Shown: positions 53,900 to 62,436 of the stretch, piece by piece | How the letters are laid out: each line of letters begins with the position of its first letter | Numbering within the stretch: position 1 is the stretch's first letter | Origin: an uncultured Bacteroidales bacterium | Lineage (GTDB): Bacteria; Bacteroidota; Bacteroidia; Bacteroidales; Bacteroidaceae | Assembly: GCA_902801325.1 (NCBI GenBank) | Contig: CADCHQ010000005.1 | Span: 1 to 64,000, forward strand | DNA: 64,000 nt | Direction: 5' to 3' | Program-made: the position numbers and the translations under genes | Notes under the pieces: model-generated | Database searches by the model: none | What the model saw: the letters and a program-made list of their open reading frames with translations, nothing else | Told to the model about the DNA's origin: nothing

Positions 53900-54003
53900 G
53901 TTAGGTGGTAAACAGTAAACTACTAACCTACTAAGCAATTAAGCTACTAAGCAATTAAGCTACTAAGCAATTAAGCTATTAATCTACTAAGCTAATTCCA
54001 ACA

Positions 54004-54225
54004 TCATGAAATTTTTCCTGTTAGAAGTTCTTGCCGAAGGAGTTGATAGTTATATCCAGCACTTTGAAAATAAAGGCCAGTTTCCAGGTCAAGAATCTTC
54101 TCATAGAGTTGGGAATTGTAAACTGTGCTCATAGCGTCGGGTATATTATATCCGAACTCCTCCATCACTTTAAGAACGAGATTCTTGGTGAGGGTATCCA
54201 GTAGAAATTTTGTCTCTTGGCTCAT
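54004..54225 (-). CDS. Small helical protein, last gene of the DUF3990 operon
   Basis: A 73-residue protein without a firm family assignment (LTKNLVLKVMEEFGY, MSTVYNSQLYEKILDLETG, LYFQSAGYNYQLLRQELLTG). It is of the size and helical character of proteins that accompany DUF3990 genes and may be a distant DUF3791 relative. Its ATG overlaps the DUF3990 stop (ATGA), so the two are co-translated. It could be a partner or antidote of the DUF3990 protein. Confidence 0.75.
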   Translation of the reverse strand: MSQETKFLLDTLTKNLVLKVMEEFGYNIPDAMSTVYNSQLYEKILDLETGLYFQSAGYNYQLLRQELLTGKIS

Positions 54226-54707
54226 AGTTTCGTTAATTTACTAATAGCCTTTTCTGTTCCGAAAAAGTACTGACGGTTTAATTTCTTATAGGTTAGTTCC
54301 TGAGTAAGAGTTTGAAGATCAATGAGGCCCTCATGGTATCGTTCTAGTTGAAAAGCAACACCATCATCTGCAACAGGACCAACTACTATATCATAATTAT
54401 GTTGAAATCCTGTTTCTGAAGAATGACGATTGGCATAAACAAATTCAGCCCATTCCTCGCAAGGTATATCAGGAAAAACCTTAGTGTTCATCTCAGGATA
54501 ATTCAAAGTATCTTCATCAAAAGAAAAAGATGTCACGGTTGGAATGCCAGTGCCTGTAATGCGTGTCCTTCGTTTTGCCATTTCCTCGGCTTGTGAACGA
54601 ATGTCAGTAAGATAAAAACCTTTTCCAAAGTCCTTATCAATAAGTCCTTTGGACAAATCGATTTGCTCAATGTTTACATTCGAGCCGTGATAAAGTGTAA
54701 TCATCAT
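54222..54707 (-). CDS. DUF3990 protein, ADP-ribosyltransferase-like
   Basis: A protein of about 161 residues (starting MMITLYHGSNVNIEQ; a longer frame from 54734 is less likely). DUF3990 is placed in the ADP-ribosyltransferase superfamily. LYHGSN and DFGKGFYLTDIRSQAEEMA match the NAD-binding beta strands of that fold, and the Asn/Tyr-rich middle (FVYANRHSSETG, YDIVVGPVADDGV) is family-typical. A catalytic Glu is not obvious by eye. Its start overlaps the DUF3791 stop and its stop overlaps the following small gene by four bases, so three genes form one unit, with the layout of a toxin and its partners. Confidence 0.85.
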   Translation of the reverse strand: MMITLYHGSNVNIEQIDLSKGLIDKDFGKGFYLTDIRSQAEEMAKRRTRITGTGIPTVTSFSFDEDTLNYPEMNTKVFPDIPCEEWAEFVYANRHSSETGFQHNYDIVVGPVADDGVAFQLERYHEGLIDLQTLTQELTYKKLNRQYFFGTEKAISKLTKL

Positions 54708-54928
54708 ACAAGCGCCCCTCCATTGCGATGACATACGATGGAAAGATCAGAGACAGCATCTGCGATTGAAAGTTGGTGTTCGGCCTCATAGCATTCATCG
54801 AGGAAAGATATCCCCTTGAATCTATTCAAATATGCATATGCCTGTTTCATACTTAATCCAAAGCGGGAGGCAAAAGCGCTGACGCAATAAATCATGTATG
54901 TTACCCGATTTTGAATATCTTTATTCAT
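54704..54928 (-). CDS. DUF3791-family small protein
   Basis: A 74-residue protein starting MNKDIQNRVTYMIYCVSAFASRF (an upstream in-frame ATG at 54961 is less likely). It fits DUF3791: MKQAYAYLNRFKGISFLDECYEAEHQLSIADAV and a last block CHRNGG where relatives have LHTQG. DUF3791 proteins regularly neighbour DUF3990 genes. Overlap ATGATGA with the next start shows translational coupling. A role as antidote to the ADP-ribosyltransferase-like protein is a hypothesis. Confidence 0.82.
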   Translation of the reverse strand: MNKDIQNRVTYMIYCVSAFASRFGLSMKQAYAYLNRFKGISFLDECYEAEHQLSIADAVSDLSIVCHRNGGALV

Positions 54929-55103
54929 AAATTTTAGTTCTTTAATTATTCCCATCCACAACAGACTTTTGCAGAAATCTCATGTCCTTCTCCGGCACAA
55001 AGATATATTTTCCTCTTCATCTAACAAAAGAATACCATATAAATCTTCAATCTCTCAGTTCTTCCTTCTTCCTTCTCAGTTCTTAGTTCTCAGTTCTAAC
55101 GTC

Positions 55104-56171
55104 TCAGTTCTCAGCTCTTAGTTCTTTCCTCTTACCTCTCAGTTCTTCTTCTCCTTCGTCATCGTCAAAAGGCAGTTTGTCAAGATATCTGTCGAAATCA
55201 CTTTGGAATAATCGGTCTTGAATGACGCGATATTTCTCAAACTCAGTTTCCGCATGCTCTTTAGCTTCCTCCGCTGTTATGCGGCCAGGTGTCTGCAACA
55301 CCTCATTACCGCCAGCAGCGAGGATGGTGTCTATCTGTTTGGCCCAATCCTCCATTGTCATGGGAATATGGCGCTTTGCCATACGCTCGGCCAATTCGAG
55401 CACACCATTTACTAATTGTCCCATATCGGCCAGTTCCATCTCTTTGAGATAATTTTTGGCTACAGATACATCCGTCTTAACGATTTTACCATCAGGAGCA
55501 TTCTCCCATGATGTCAACCCCATGTGTTCTTGCTCGGCATTTGCTCGTTCTACAATCAGTTCTGCGGCTGTATGTCCGTGTACGGCATAATGCATTTTAT
55601 TCTGCATCATTTTGAAGAACATTCGGGTGGTCGGAGCATCACGGTTGTAATCTATAGCCGTAGCATAGATATCCGTCAGTTTTTGATAGAAACGGCGTTC
55701 AGAGAGACGGATCTCCCGGATTTCGGCTAACAGGTGTTCGAAATAGTCTTCGCCAAGGAAAGTACCATTCTCCATCCGTTTCTTGTCCAGGACATACCCT
55801 CGTATGGCATATTCCCGCAGCACGCTCGTTGCCCATTGCCGGAACTGAGTGGCCCGTATGCTATTCACACGGTATCCCACACTGATGACAGCATCAAGAT
55901 TGTAGAACTGGGTCATATATTTTTTTCCATCAGATGCAGTTGCCGAGATTTTCTCGGTAACTGACTCCTTCACAAGTTCTCCACTTGCGAAAATGTTTTT
56001 CAAATGTAGCCCGATGTTATCCGTTGAGCAGTCGAACAACATACCCATAGCTTTTTGCGTGCACCATACTGTCTTGTCCTTGTAGTACACCTCTACCCCT
56101 TGTTCCTTCCCTTCAATCTGAAATATCAAGAACTCCGCCGTACTATTCCTTATTACTTTATGCTCTGCCAT
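55104..56171 (-). CDS. RhuM-family protein
   Basis: A 355-residue RhuM-family protein starting MAEHKVIRNSTAEF (an ATG four codons up is possible). Family blocks: FQIEGKEQGVEVYYKDKTVWCTQ, LHLKNIFASGEL, FYNLDAVISVGYRVNSIRATQFRQWAT and VLREYAIRGYVLDKKRM. RhuM genes travel on islands and prophages. The N-terminal part looks like a KilA/Bro-type DNA-binding module, but the function is unproven. The C-terminal EELRGKRKELRAEN is encoded by heptads at 55104-55140, so the stop lies inside repeat DNA. Confidence 0.88.
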   Translation of the reverse strand: MAEHKVIRNSTAEFLIFQIEGKEQGVEVYYKDKTVWCTQKAMGMLFDCSTDNIGLHLKNIFASGELVKESVTEKISATASDGKKYMTQFYNLDAVISVGYRVNSIRATQFRQWATSVLREYAIRGYVLDKKRMENGTFLGEDYFEHLLAEIREIRLSERRFYQKLTDIYATAIDYNRDAPTTRMFFKMMQNKMHYAVHGHTAAELIVERANAEQEHMGLTSWENAPDGKIVKTDVSVAKNYLKEMELADMGQLVNGVLELAERMAKRHIPMTMEDWAKQIDTILAAGGNEVLQTPGRITAEEAKEHAETEFEKYRVIQDRLFQSDFDRYLDKLPFDDDEGEEELRGKRKELRAEN

Positions 56172-56345
56172 ATTATTAAGCACTCCCTTATAACGCTAAC
56201 CTTAACGCTAACTCTAACCTCTTAATGAAGAAATTAATCCATTAATTTGTCGTTCGATCTCTTGCAGATCACTCAACAACTCCTCATACGTCACCATGAA
56301 CCTTGAACCCTGAACCCTTAACCATAAGTTCCCCTGAACCACAAT

Positions 56346-56834
56346 TCATTCCTTTCCTACTTTCTGTCGCAATGTCTTAACAATCGATGTAAGAATTTTC
56401 AAGATTCTTGTCGAATCTGTGTTTAAGGAATTAAATTGAGTTTCATCAAGGTATCCGTTGTCGTGTAATAGGTTAAGCCAATAATCCGTTTCATCTGCTT
56501 CTTTATACGCAATACTCATTTTGCTCAGAAAATCCGCATCACTTTGAGCATGTTTACTTTCGCGTACATTCGCTCCCACCGATGTTCCACTCCTATATAT
56601 CTGCTTCGAAATAACGTATTCCTTATACTCCGCATCCTCTGTCAAGTATTGGAACAATCTTGTAATCCTACATCCAAAATCATAGCTCAGTTCATGAATC
56701 CCCCCCTTATGTTTCTCCTCCTCATTCATGAGTTTTGATAGTGGACCACGCTTCCGGTTCACGGTTAATTGTTCTCGGTTCATGTTTGTTTTCCACTTAC
56801 CGCTCCATTTCTTATTATATTTTTTCTCTTCCAT
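56346..56834 (-). CDS. Four-helix-bundle protein (S23-type)
   Basis: A protein of the four-helix-bundle family (related to proteins encoded in 23S rRNA intervening sequences). The family region runs from ELSYDFGCRITRLFQYL through IYRSGTSVGANVRESKHAQSDADF and MSIAYKEADETDYWLNLL. The start is uncertain: ATG at 56834 is given. ATG at 56729 (MNEEEKHKGG) gives a normal 128-residue protein, and the residues before it (MNREQLTVNRKRGP) are repeat-derived. Unknown function; a second member lies at 61840. Confidence 0.85.
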   Translation of the reverse strand: MEEKKYNKKWSGKWKTNMNREQLTVNRKRGPLSKLMNEEEKHKGGIHELSYDFGCRITRLFQYLTEDAEYKEYVISKQIYRSGTSVGANVRESKHAQSDADFLSKMSIAYKEADETDYWLNLLHDNGYLDETQFNSLNTDSTRILKILTSIVKTLRQKVGKE

Positions 56835-56932
56835 AATCGTGAACCCTGAACCATTAATCATTAACCAAAAGTTCCCATTAATCGTGAATCATGAACCCTG
56901 AACCAAAAGTTCTTCTGTGTCATAATTCATTT

Positions 56933-57679
56933 TCATCGTACAATAACTACGTGTACATTTGATGAAGGCATATTGCATTCCTTAATCCTTCTAATCAAAT
57001 CATCCCATGTAAGACCTGATTTATCGGAAAGGTAGTGATAATGAGGCCTGGAACCCATCACACCACTTTCATCCCCAGCTAATCCCTTGTAGGTAAAATA
57101 AAAACAATGCCATAAAAGTCCCTTATGAAATACACGTGCTTGAACAACCTTTCTCTGCTCAAGCAATGCACGCATTTCACCTTCTGTCATATCTGTAGTG
57201 CCCATCTTCTCGATTGTCCCATCTTTTTGTTGATGGAAAAGTACAGGATGCTTCTTTTCATTAAATTTCTTTGGGTATTTTTCCTCGTGGTAAATATCCA
57301 TAAGGTAACCTGCGTCTTGCGATTCTTTATTTAACCATAAAATATCTATAGGAGTCAAAGTTGCGCCTTTCAATAGCTTATCCTGCTCCTTATGCGAAAG
57401 TGATTCATTGGATAGCAATTGGTGGATGGCTGGATGAGGTTTGCTGTTGGCAAGTTTTTCGGCAATCATTTCATCTGTCTGCTGTAAAATAAACTTTTTC
57501 ACCAAATCATCAGGAATAGGTATTGGACATTTAACCTTAAGAATGTCTTGGAATAATTTAGCAGAGTGAAATGCATGTCCCAAACGAAAATAATCAAATG
57601 GAGGACAATTAATATCTTCTGTCGGTTGAAACCCACGATAGACCCGATTTGTTTTTTTTATCCTTGAAATAAAACTCAC
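56933..57679 (-). CDS. Unrecognised 248-residue protein
   Basis: I do not recognise this gene. The start is GTG (MSFISRIKKTNRVYRGF). It is a soluble, Lys/His-rich protein with no signal peptide or membrane helix. The most patterned part is the C-terminus (GSRPHYHYLSDKSGLTWDDL then IRRIKECNMPSSNVHVVIV). HYHYLSD and several other His pairs could bind metal. It stands alone among repeats between a four-helix-bundle gene and a glycosyltransferase gene. Codon use looks AT-richer than the core genes, as for other accessory genes here. Confidence 0.72.
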   Translation of the reverse strand: MSFISRIKKTNRVYRGFQPTEDINCPPFDYFRLGHAFHSAKLFQDILKVKCPIPIPDDLVKKFILQQTDEMIAEKLANSKPHPAIHQLLSNESLSHKEQDKLLKGATLTPIDILWLNKESQDAGYLMDIYHEEKYPKKFNEKKHPVLFHQQKDGTIEKMGTTDMTEGEMRALLEQRKVVQARVFHKGLLWHCFYFTYKGLAGDESGVMGSRPHYHYLSDKSGLTWDDLIRRIKECNMPSSNVHVVIVR

Positions 57680-57909
57680 GCATATGATGCTACTAGTTTA
57701 TTCCCCCTTAACCATTAATCCTTAATCGTGAATCATGAACCTTGAACCCTGAACCGAAAGTTCTTCTCAACTCTCCACTCTTCACTCTCCACTCTAAACT
57801 CTAAACTCTCCACTCTTAAACCGTAAACAGTAGACTATTAAGCTACTAAGCAATTAAGCAATTAAGCTATTAAGCTATTAACCAACTAAGCAACTAAGCT
57901 ATTAACCAA

Positions 57910-59124
57910 CTAAGCTAATTCCATCAACGCATCTAACCTAGCCAAGCATTTCTCCTTCACAAAATGCTCATTGTAATATTGTAACGCATTCTTGCCTTTT
58001 TCCTCCAGAACAGTCCTGTCTGTATGAGACAATTTAATAGCCAACTTCGCCAACCCTTCTGCGTCCCCGGCATTCAGTGACCATCCGCAGTTAGCCTCAC
58101 GTATTACCTCAGCCCCTTCACCATTCAGTATGGCCAGAATGGGTTTCCTAGCTGCCATGTACGATGAAATCTTTGCAGGTGCATAAAGTCGGAACAACGG
58201 GTCGTCATTCAGTGTCACCAGCATCACGTCGGCCTGTTTGAAGAACCAAGGCATCGTTTCAGCAGGGAAGCGCCCCAGGGTAAAGACCGTTTCCTCCAAT
58301 CCGTTCTCCTTCACAAAATTCTGCACCCATTCTAGACGCCTGCCATCACCAACAATCACCCACTTTATCTCCTTCTGTTCTTTTGTGAGCAATGCTGCGT
58401 GCATCGTACAGTCGAACCCATGTGCTTCTCCCACAGCCCCTGCAAACATCAGTTTGAAGCCCTCTGGAATCTGAGGCAACTGTTCATTTTTCATTTTTAA
58501 ATTTCCATTGGGTGAAAGCCCGTCTCCCCATTGGGGATAATAGATGAGTTTGTCCTTATAGTCCCCGTATTCCAGGATGCTCTTCTCAAAACTACGCGAA
58601 CTCATCAGAATCTTGTCGGAATGTTTGTATTCACACTTCACGAAGTGACGGAAAAAGCCCAATACATACTTGTTGTTGATTCCCCCTGCTGCAGTCAGAC
58701 TCTCTGGCCAAAGGTCCAGCACCCATGTATAGAGAGGCACCCCTCGAAGTCTTTTATACAACACCCCTGGGGCCGACATCATTACGGGCGAAAGCTGTTG
58801 TACAAACACACAGTCATACTTATGCGAAATGGCATGGATGAGAACATACATCCATGCCACTATGAAATAACTGAAATAGTTCAACAACAACATAATCTTG
58901 TTGTTCCCTCGCGGGATAATGGGTAGTCGTGTTACCCGCACCCCATTCACTATTTCATGCCGTCTTTTGAACCACCCGTACCCATCAAAGAATTTCCCTG
59001 CCGGATAGTTCGGTGTTCCGCACACCACATGCACGTCGTGCCCTTTTTCCGACCAGTGGAACGCAATGTCGTTCCCTCGGAACGCTTCAGGATAGAAATA
59101 TTGGGATATAAATAGAAATTTCAT
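57910..59124 (-). CDS. GT4-family glycosyltransferase (WbuB-like)
   Basis: A 404-residue GT-B glycosyltransferase of family GT4, resembling WbuB of O-antigen loci. N-terminal QYFYPEAFRGNDIAFHWSEKG, VVCGTPNYPAGKFFDGY; donor-side blocks KLMFAGAVGEAHGF, WVIVGDGRR and LYAPAKISSYMAARKPILA with the E of GEGAEVI. It should transfer a sugar (often an N-acetylhexosamine type) in surface polysaccharide assembly at the inner membrane. The segment PNGNLKMKNEQLP (about 205-218) is repeat-derived. It belongs with the aminotransferase and cupin genes in function, although accessory genes lie between. Confidence 0.9.
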   Translation of the reverse strand: MKFLFISQYFYPEAFRGNDIAFHWSEKGHDVHVVCGTPNYPAGKFFDGYGWFKRRHEIVNGVRVTRLPIIPRGNNKIMLLLNYFSYFIVAWMYVLIHAISHKYDCVFVQQLSPVMMSAPGVLYKRLRGVPLYTWVLDLWPESLTAAGGINNKYVLGFFRHFVKCEYKHSDKILMSSRSFEKSILEYGDYKDKLIYYPQWGDGLSPNGNLKMKNEQLPQIPEGFKLMFAGAVGEAHGFDCTMHAALLTKEQKEIKWVIVGDGRRLEWVQNFVKENGLEETVFTLGRFPAETMPWFFKQADVMLVTLNDDPLFRLYAPAKISSYMAARKPILAILNGEGAEVIREANCGWSLNAGDAEGLAKLAIKLSHTDRTVLEEKGKNALQYYNEHFVKEKCLARLDALMELA

Positions 59125-59261
59125 TAGTAATAGAAAATATATATGCTCAAGGTCGCAATCGAGGCGGTGGTAAACTTTTGAGGCATATTTAAAGCTTAAG
59201 TACTATTAATAATGTGAGATATTATTTTATTCCGAGAGTACGGCAAAATATTGATATATAA

Positions 59262-59720
59262 TTACATGCCCAATTGAAGATTCTTCTTTGGAATAAGGCC
59301 CATTATTGCAGCCCGACGGTATTCTGTTGAAGTCTTAGACAATCCGCACTTTCCAGAGTGTACCCAGTTAAAGCGCGGCATTCCGGACGGATAATCATCC
59401 AATGCGCCAGCTTTCTGCTTAAGCCATTGCTTCAACCATGCGAGTTTTGCCTCCATTTCCTTTACCATCCCACCTGTAGCAGGATGAATTTCCAAAAAAA
59501 AGGCCTTCCTATCATAAGAAACGACATAGTCCCATCGGTTTGCATCGTGATAAATAGATTTCGTGCATGTATCAATGTCAACACTACCATCCAACTTTCG
59601 GGTATCCCTTACCAACACATATTTAGAATCCGACTTCAAAGCAGCCAATCCTTGGCAATACCCATTTGCGATATCTGGTACAGCAACTATGACCTTCTCA
59701 AAGCTATTCATATTCGCCAT
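59262..59720 (-). CDS. Small protein coupled to an AAA ATPase (possible nuclease-like effector)
   Basis: A 152-residue protein that I cannot assign to a named family. It starts MANMNSFEKVIVAVPDI (or at Met 4). A strand AFFLEIHPATGG with Glu and His (about 72-74), followed by a helix AKLAWLKQWLKQKAG, recalls a nuclease-like core, but this is weak. Its start overlaps the end of the ATPase gene by 17 bases, so both are made together. Such ATPase plus small-protein pairs are typical of phage-defence modules. Confidence 0.7.
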   Translation of the reverse strand: MANMNSFEKVIVAVPDIANGYCQGLAALKSDSKYVLVRDTRKLDGSVDIDTCTKSIYHDANRWDYVVSYDRKAFFLEIHPATGGMVKEMEAKLAWLKQWLKQKAGALDDYPSGMPRFNWVHSGKCGLSKTSTEYRRAAIMGLIPKKNLQLGM

Positions 59721-60876
59721 TGATTACCTGTGATACAATTTCGGAAGTGCGACCTGAAAACTGAGATAATCCCCCCCAATCAGACACATCTGTATCATCA
59801 CTTGACACATCAAGTGATGATATATCCATTGCCGTCACCCCGTCGCCTTTGTCTGTAAAGTAGTAGGTGTTGATACTTTTGTTGAATATTCCAGTTATCA
59901 TATTGCTGATACTCTCATAGCGTTCTACACCAAAAATTCTCAGAAGCATCTTCTCTTTCTGTACAGGAGTCGCATCACAGTTTTTAATAATATTGAACGC
60001 CCAAGCGAACTCAAGCAACACTTGAGAGTGTGTTGAAAGAATTACTTTATAACCATTTTGGACAAGTTCAATCGTTTGAAGCAAAACAGACTGGATTGCC
60101 CTTGGGTGCAGACCCATTTCCGGTTCCTCCAAAACCACATATCTATACTGGCTTCTATCAATTACATTCTGAGGAGGCCCTGAAAGACAATAAAAAGCCA
60201 TTAGTAAAGGCATAAATTCTTTCTGCCCAGCACTCCATGCCATAAACGGAATATTCAAATCGCCCACAGATAACTGCATCTTTTTCTGGCCAGAACTATC
60301 ATCTATCGTCACTTTACCATTATGGAAGATGCTTCCTTGCAATGATGTTTTTACCCCACTCTTCAATCTATAGTCCAATGGGAAAACGACCTTACTTCCG
60401 TTCAGACCATATTGAAAAAACATTCGTAACGTCTCACTAAATTGCCGAAGTACAAAGGGAGTGGAGGAGTCGTATTCCATGAAATTCTTTGGGCGCCCGT
60501 CGGCAATGCTTATAATGCGCTGTGCAGGAATGTAAAACAATTGTTCTTTCGCATTAATGTTTCCCTTGCCCAGCAAGCTATTCTTTTTGTATGAGTTAAT
60601 CCCGTCACTGATGTAAGTGCTCTCTGTCCAGATCTTGGACAACCCTTCTCCAAAAAAGAAATTGAGGATGTTATCCGGATTTTTGGCAATAACATAGTTA
60701 TACTTATCCATAGTAGCGGCGACAAATTTTTTGTCTAGCAACAGCTTTAACAATTGCAGGCAAAGGCTCTTTCCGCTGGCTTGTGCACCAATCAGGACTG
60801 TGAGATCACCAAACATTAGATGGGCTTTTCGTATTGGACCGAAATGATGGATCTTTAAGCTATTCATATTAAACAT
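59704..60876 (-). CDS. AAA/ABC-type ATPase (OLD-like, AAA_15)
   Basis: A 390-residue ATPase of the OLD/AAA_15 type. Walker A GAQASGKS (about 30), signature-like WSAGQKEFMPLL (about 216), Walker B YVVLEEPEMGLHP (about 247) and the switch His in LSTHSQVLLEF (about 280). No TOPRIM nuclease domain follows, unlike full OLD proteins, so the effector would be separate. The partner gene overlaps its stop. A -7 box lies 16 bases upstream. This arrangement fits defence systems where an ATPase senses infection and frees a small effector; that role is inference. Confidence 0.85.
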   Translation of the reverse strand: MFNMNSLKIHHFGPIRKAHLMFGDLTVLIGAQASGKSLCLQLLKLLLDKKFVAATMDKYNYVIAKNPDNILNFFFGEGLSKIWTESTYISDGINSYKKNSLLGKGNINAKEQLFYIPAQRIISIADGRPKNFMEYDSSTPFVLRQFSETLRMFFQYGLNGSKVVFPLDYRLKSGVKTSLQGSIFHNGKVTIDDSSGQKKMQLSVGDLNIPFMAWSAGQKEFMPLLMAFYCLSGPPQNVIDRSQYRYVVLEEPEMGLHPRAIQSVLLQTIELVQNGYKVILSTHSQVLLEFAWAFNIIKNCDATPVQKEKMLLRIFGVERYESISNMITGIFNKSINTYYFTDKGDGVTAMDISSLDVSSDDTDVSDWGGLSQFSGRTSEIVSQVINGEYE

Positions 60877-60891
60877 ACTTTATATTATTTA

Positions 60892-60899
60892 CAAAAGTA
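60892..60899 (-). promoter_or_regulatory. -7 box of the AAA ATPase gene
   Basis: TACTTTTG on the minus strand, 16 bases before the ATPase start. No clear TTG is found upstream. It implies that the ATPase and its partner are transcribed apart from the membrane-protein gene. Confidence 0.5.
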
Positions 60900-60960
60900 G
60901 CGATTATTTTCTTAATACCAGCATCTTTTTAGGAAAAAGATTCTCTCTTAACCTCTCATC

Positions 60961-61728
60961 CTACCTGTCATGCACAAACAACCTTGATATTTTTTGCAAG
61001 AGTTCTTTGGCATCTATTTCCGTGTTTTTTGCCTTCACCCACATGTTGGTATATGCAATGAAAACAAGAAAGGCTTTGAGTATTGCTATATCAAAACTTT
61101 CTGACAGCAGATAAGCATTGCATTGGATATGTCTGTACCCCGATATGACAAGGAAAACAAAGTATAGCAAATAAATAAAGAAGATTATATTACTTGGATG
61201 AATCAGGTAGTATGCCAGCTGTTCCCTATGCTTCTCATACTCGTGGTTGCCTGTGTCCTTCAGTGGCGAGTGCTTTATTATCCATTTGGTAACTGGGTAC
61301 GTCGAGCATAGCACAGACCCCCAAGCAAGCATTATAAACAAGACCGTTTCAGGTTTTGGCGTCCACCATTCCAGTCTTGTCCCTCCCTTTAAAATAAGGG
61401 CAGGAACACCAAAAGCAAACAAAGCCACGAAGAAGTACGTTCCGAAAATTGCCATAAAAGGTTGCATCAACTTCGCAAGGACATACACTATTGCAATGGG
61501 GACTGATACAATGCTTTTTACTATTTTCATCACTTTTCTAGGCCAGCGTCTTGCACCCCATTCTGTAAATCCATAACAACCACCATAAATGACCAAAAGT
61601 AGAAGTGTCCAGTGTTTTAAGCGCATCACGGCCCAATATACACCTGCAAAAGTCAAACCTCCAATAGTTAGAATAGTCAATATCAGAAGCCATAGTTTTA
61701 TTTTATCGGTCATCTTAAAGTTGGTCAT
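60961..61728 (-). CDS. Unrecognised multi-helix membrane protein
   Basis: A 255-residue membrane protein of unknown family. Five or six hydrophobic segments are visible (WLLILTILTIGGLTFAGVYW, LLLLVIYGGCYG, VALFAFGVPALIL, IIFFIYLLYFVFLVISGY, ILKAFLVFIAYTNMW), with a charged C-terminus (KNTEIDAKELLQKISRL). A second in-frame Met (residue 6) is possible. It lies 84 bases upstream of the ATPase gene on the same strand, so it might be a membrane part of the same module, but a separate promoter lies between. Confidence 0.75.
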   Translation of the reverse strand: MTNFKMTDKIKLWLLILTILTIGGLTFAGVYWAVMRLKHWTLLLLVIYGGCYGFTEWGARRWPRKVMKIVKSIVSVPIAIVYVLAKLMQPFMAIFGTYFFVALFAFGVPALILKGGTRLEWWTPKPETVLFIMLAWGSVLCSTYPVTKWIIKHSPLKDTGNHEYEKHREQLAYYLIHPSNIIFFIYLLYFVFLVISGYRHIQCNAYLLSESFDIAILKAFLVFIAYTNMWVKAKNTEIDAKELLQKISRLFVHDR

Positions 61729-61839
61729 AAATCTTTGCCACTTCTTTGGCTTAATAGCTTGGATATGCTCTGAATTGTCGGAAATAATATATTCCCTCTT
61801 CCCTCTCAGTTCTTAGTTCTTAGTTCTCAGCTCTTCCCT

Positions 61840-62271
61840 TCAATCTTCATTCAGTTTCTTACAACGAGTTACGAGGATTCTGACCAACTCTTCACAGTCG
61901 TCGTAAATTGATGTATACTGTTTCTCATCAAGAAAACCATTTCGATGCAAAAGATCTATCCAATATAGGCTTTCCCTTGCTTCTTTTAAAGCAATAAAAC
62001 TTTTACTTCGGTAGTCATTTTTGCTAATAGCATTTATAGCCTCTGCATTATTTGCCCCAATGCTAGTTCCTGACCTTAATAGCTGATTACAGATATTTGC
62101 TATCGATTGTAAATAAACTGGAATGGCTTTTTCATACACCCGTTTGTTATTGACTATCTTGTATGACGGCTTCTTATTTGCGGCCTTTTTCAACAAGAAA
62201 TCATTAAGTTTTACAATACGATCACCAAATGCTAAACACTTTTCTTGTACTATCTCTGTAAATTCCGCCAT
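61840..62271 (-). CDS. Four-helix-bundle protein, second member
   Basis: A 143-residue four-helix-bundle protein of the same broad family as the gene at 56346: LAFGDRIVKLNDFLLKKAANK, LLRSGTSIGANNAEAINAISKND and SLYWIDLLHRNGFLDEKQY. RSGTSIGAN is the family hallmark. The two copies share that pattern but are otherwise different, so they were probably acquired separately. Unknown function. Confidence 0.88.
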   Translation of the reverse strand: MAEFTEIVQEKCLAFGDRIVKLNDFLLKKAANKKPSYKIVNNKRVYEKAIPVYLQSIANICNQLLRSGTSIGANNAEAINAISKNDYRSKSFIALKEARESLYWIDLLHRNGFLDEKQYTSIYDDCEELVRILVTRCKKLNED

Positions 62272-62420
62272 CCCTCTTAGTTCTCAGCTCTTACTTCTTA
62301 CTTCTTAGTTCTCAGCTCTTACTTCTTACTTCTTAGTTCTCAGTTCTTAGTTCTCAGCTCTCAGTTCTTGCTTCTCAGTTCTCAGTTCTTAGTTCTCAGC
62401 TCTTACTTCTTAGTTCTTCC
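62272..62420 (+). repeat. Heptad repeat array
   Basis: About twenty heptads of TTAGTTC, TCAGCTC, TTACTTC and TCAGTTC type in a row, one of the longest arrays in the window. The rest of the spacer to 62529 has the tRNA-like fragment and a short C-rich element. Confidence 0.85.
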
Positions 62421-62436
62421 CCCTCTGGGTCAAAAG

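Noticed and set aside
59262..60876. Naming the ATPase pair as PARIS
   Set aside because: PARIS needs a DUF4435/TOPRIM-type second protein of larger size; the 152-residue partner does not fit.
62272..62420. Heptad array as a CRISPR or satellite
   Set aside because: Units are seven bases with variation at fixed positions, the same type as in many other spacers; no unique spacers.
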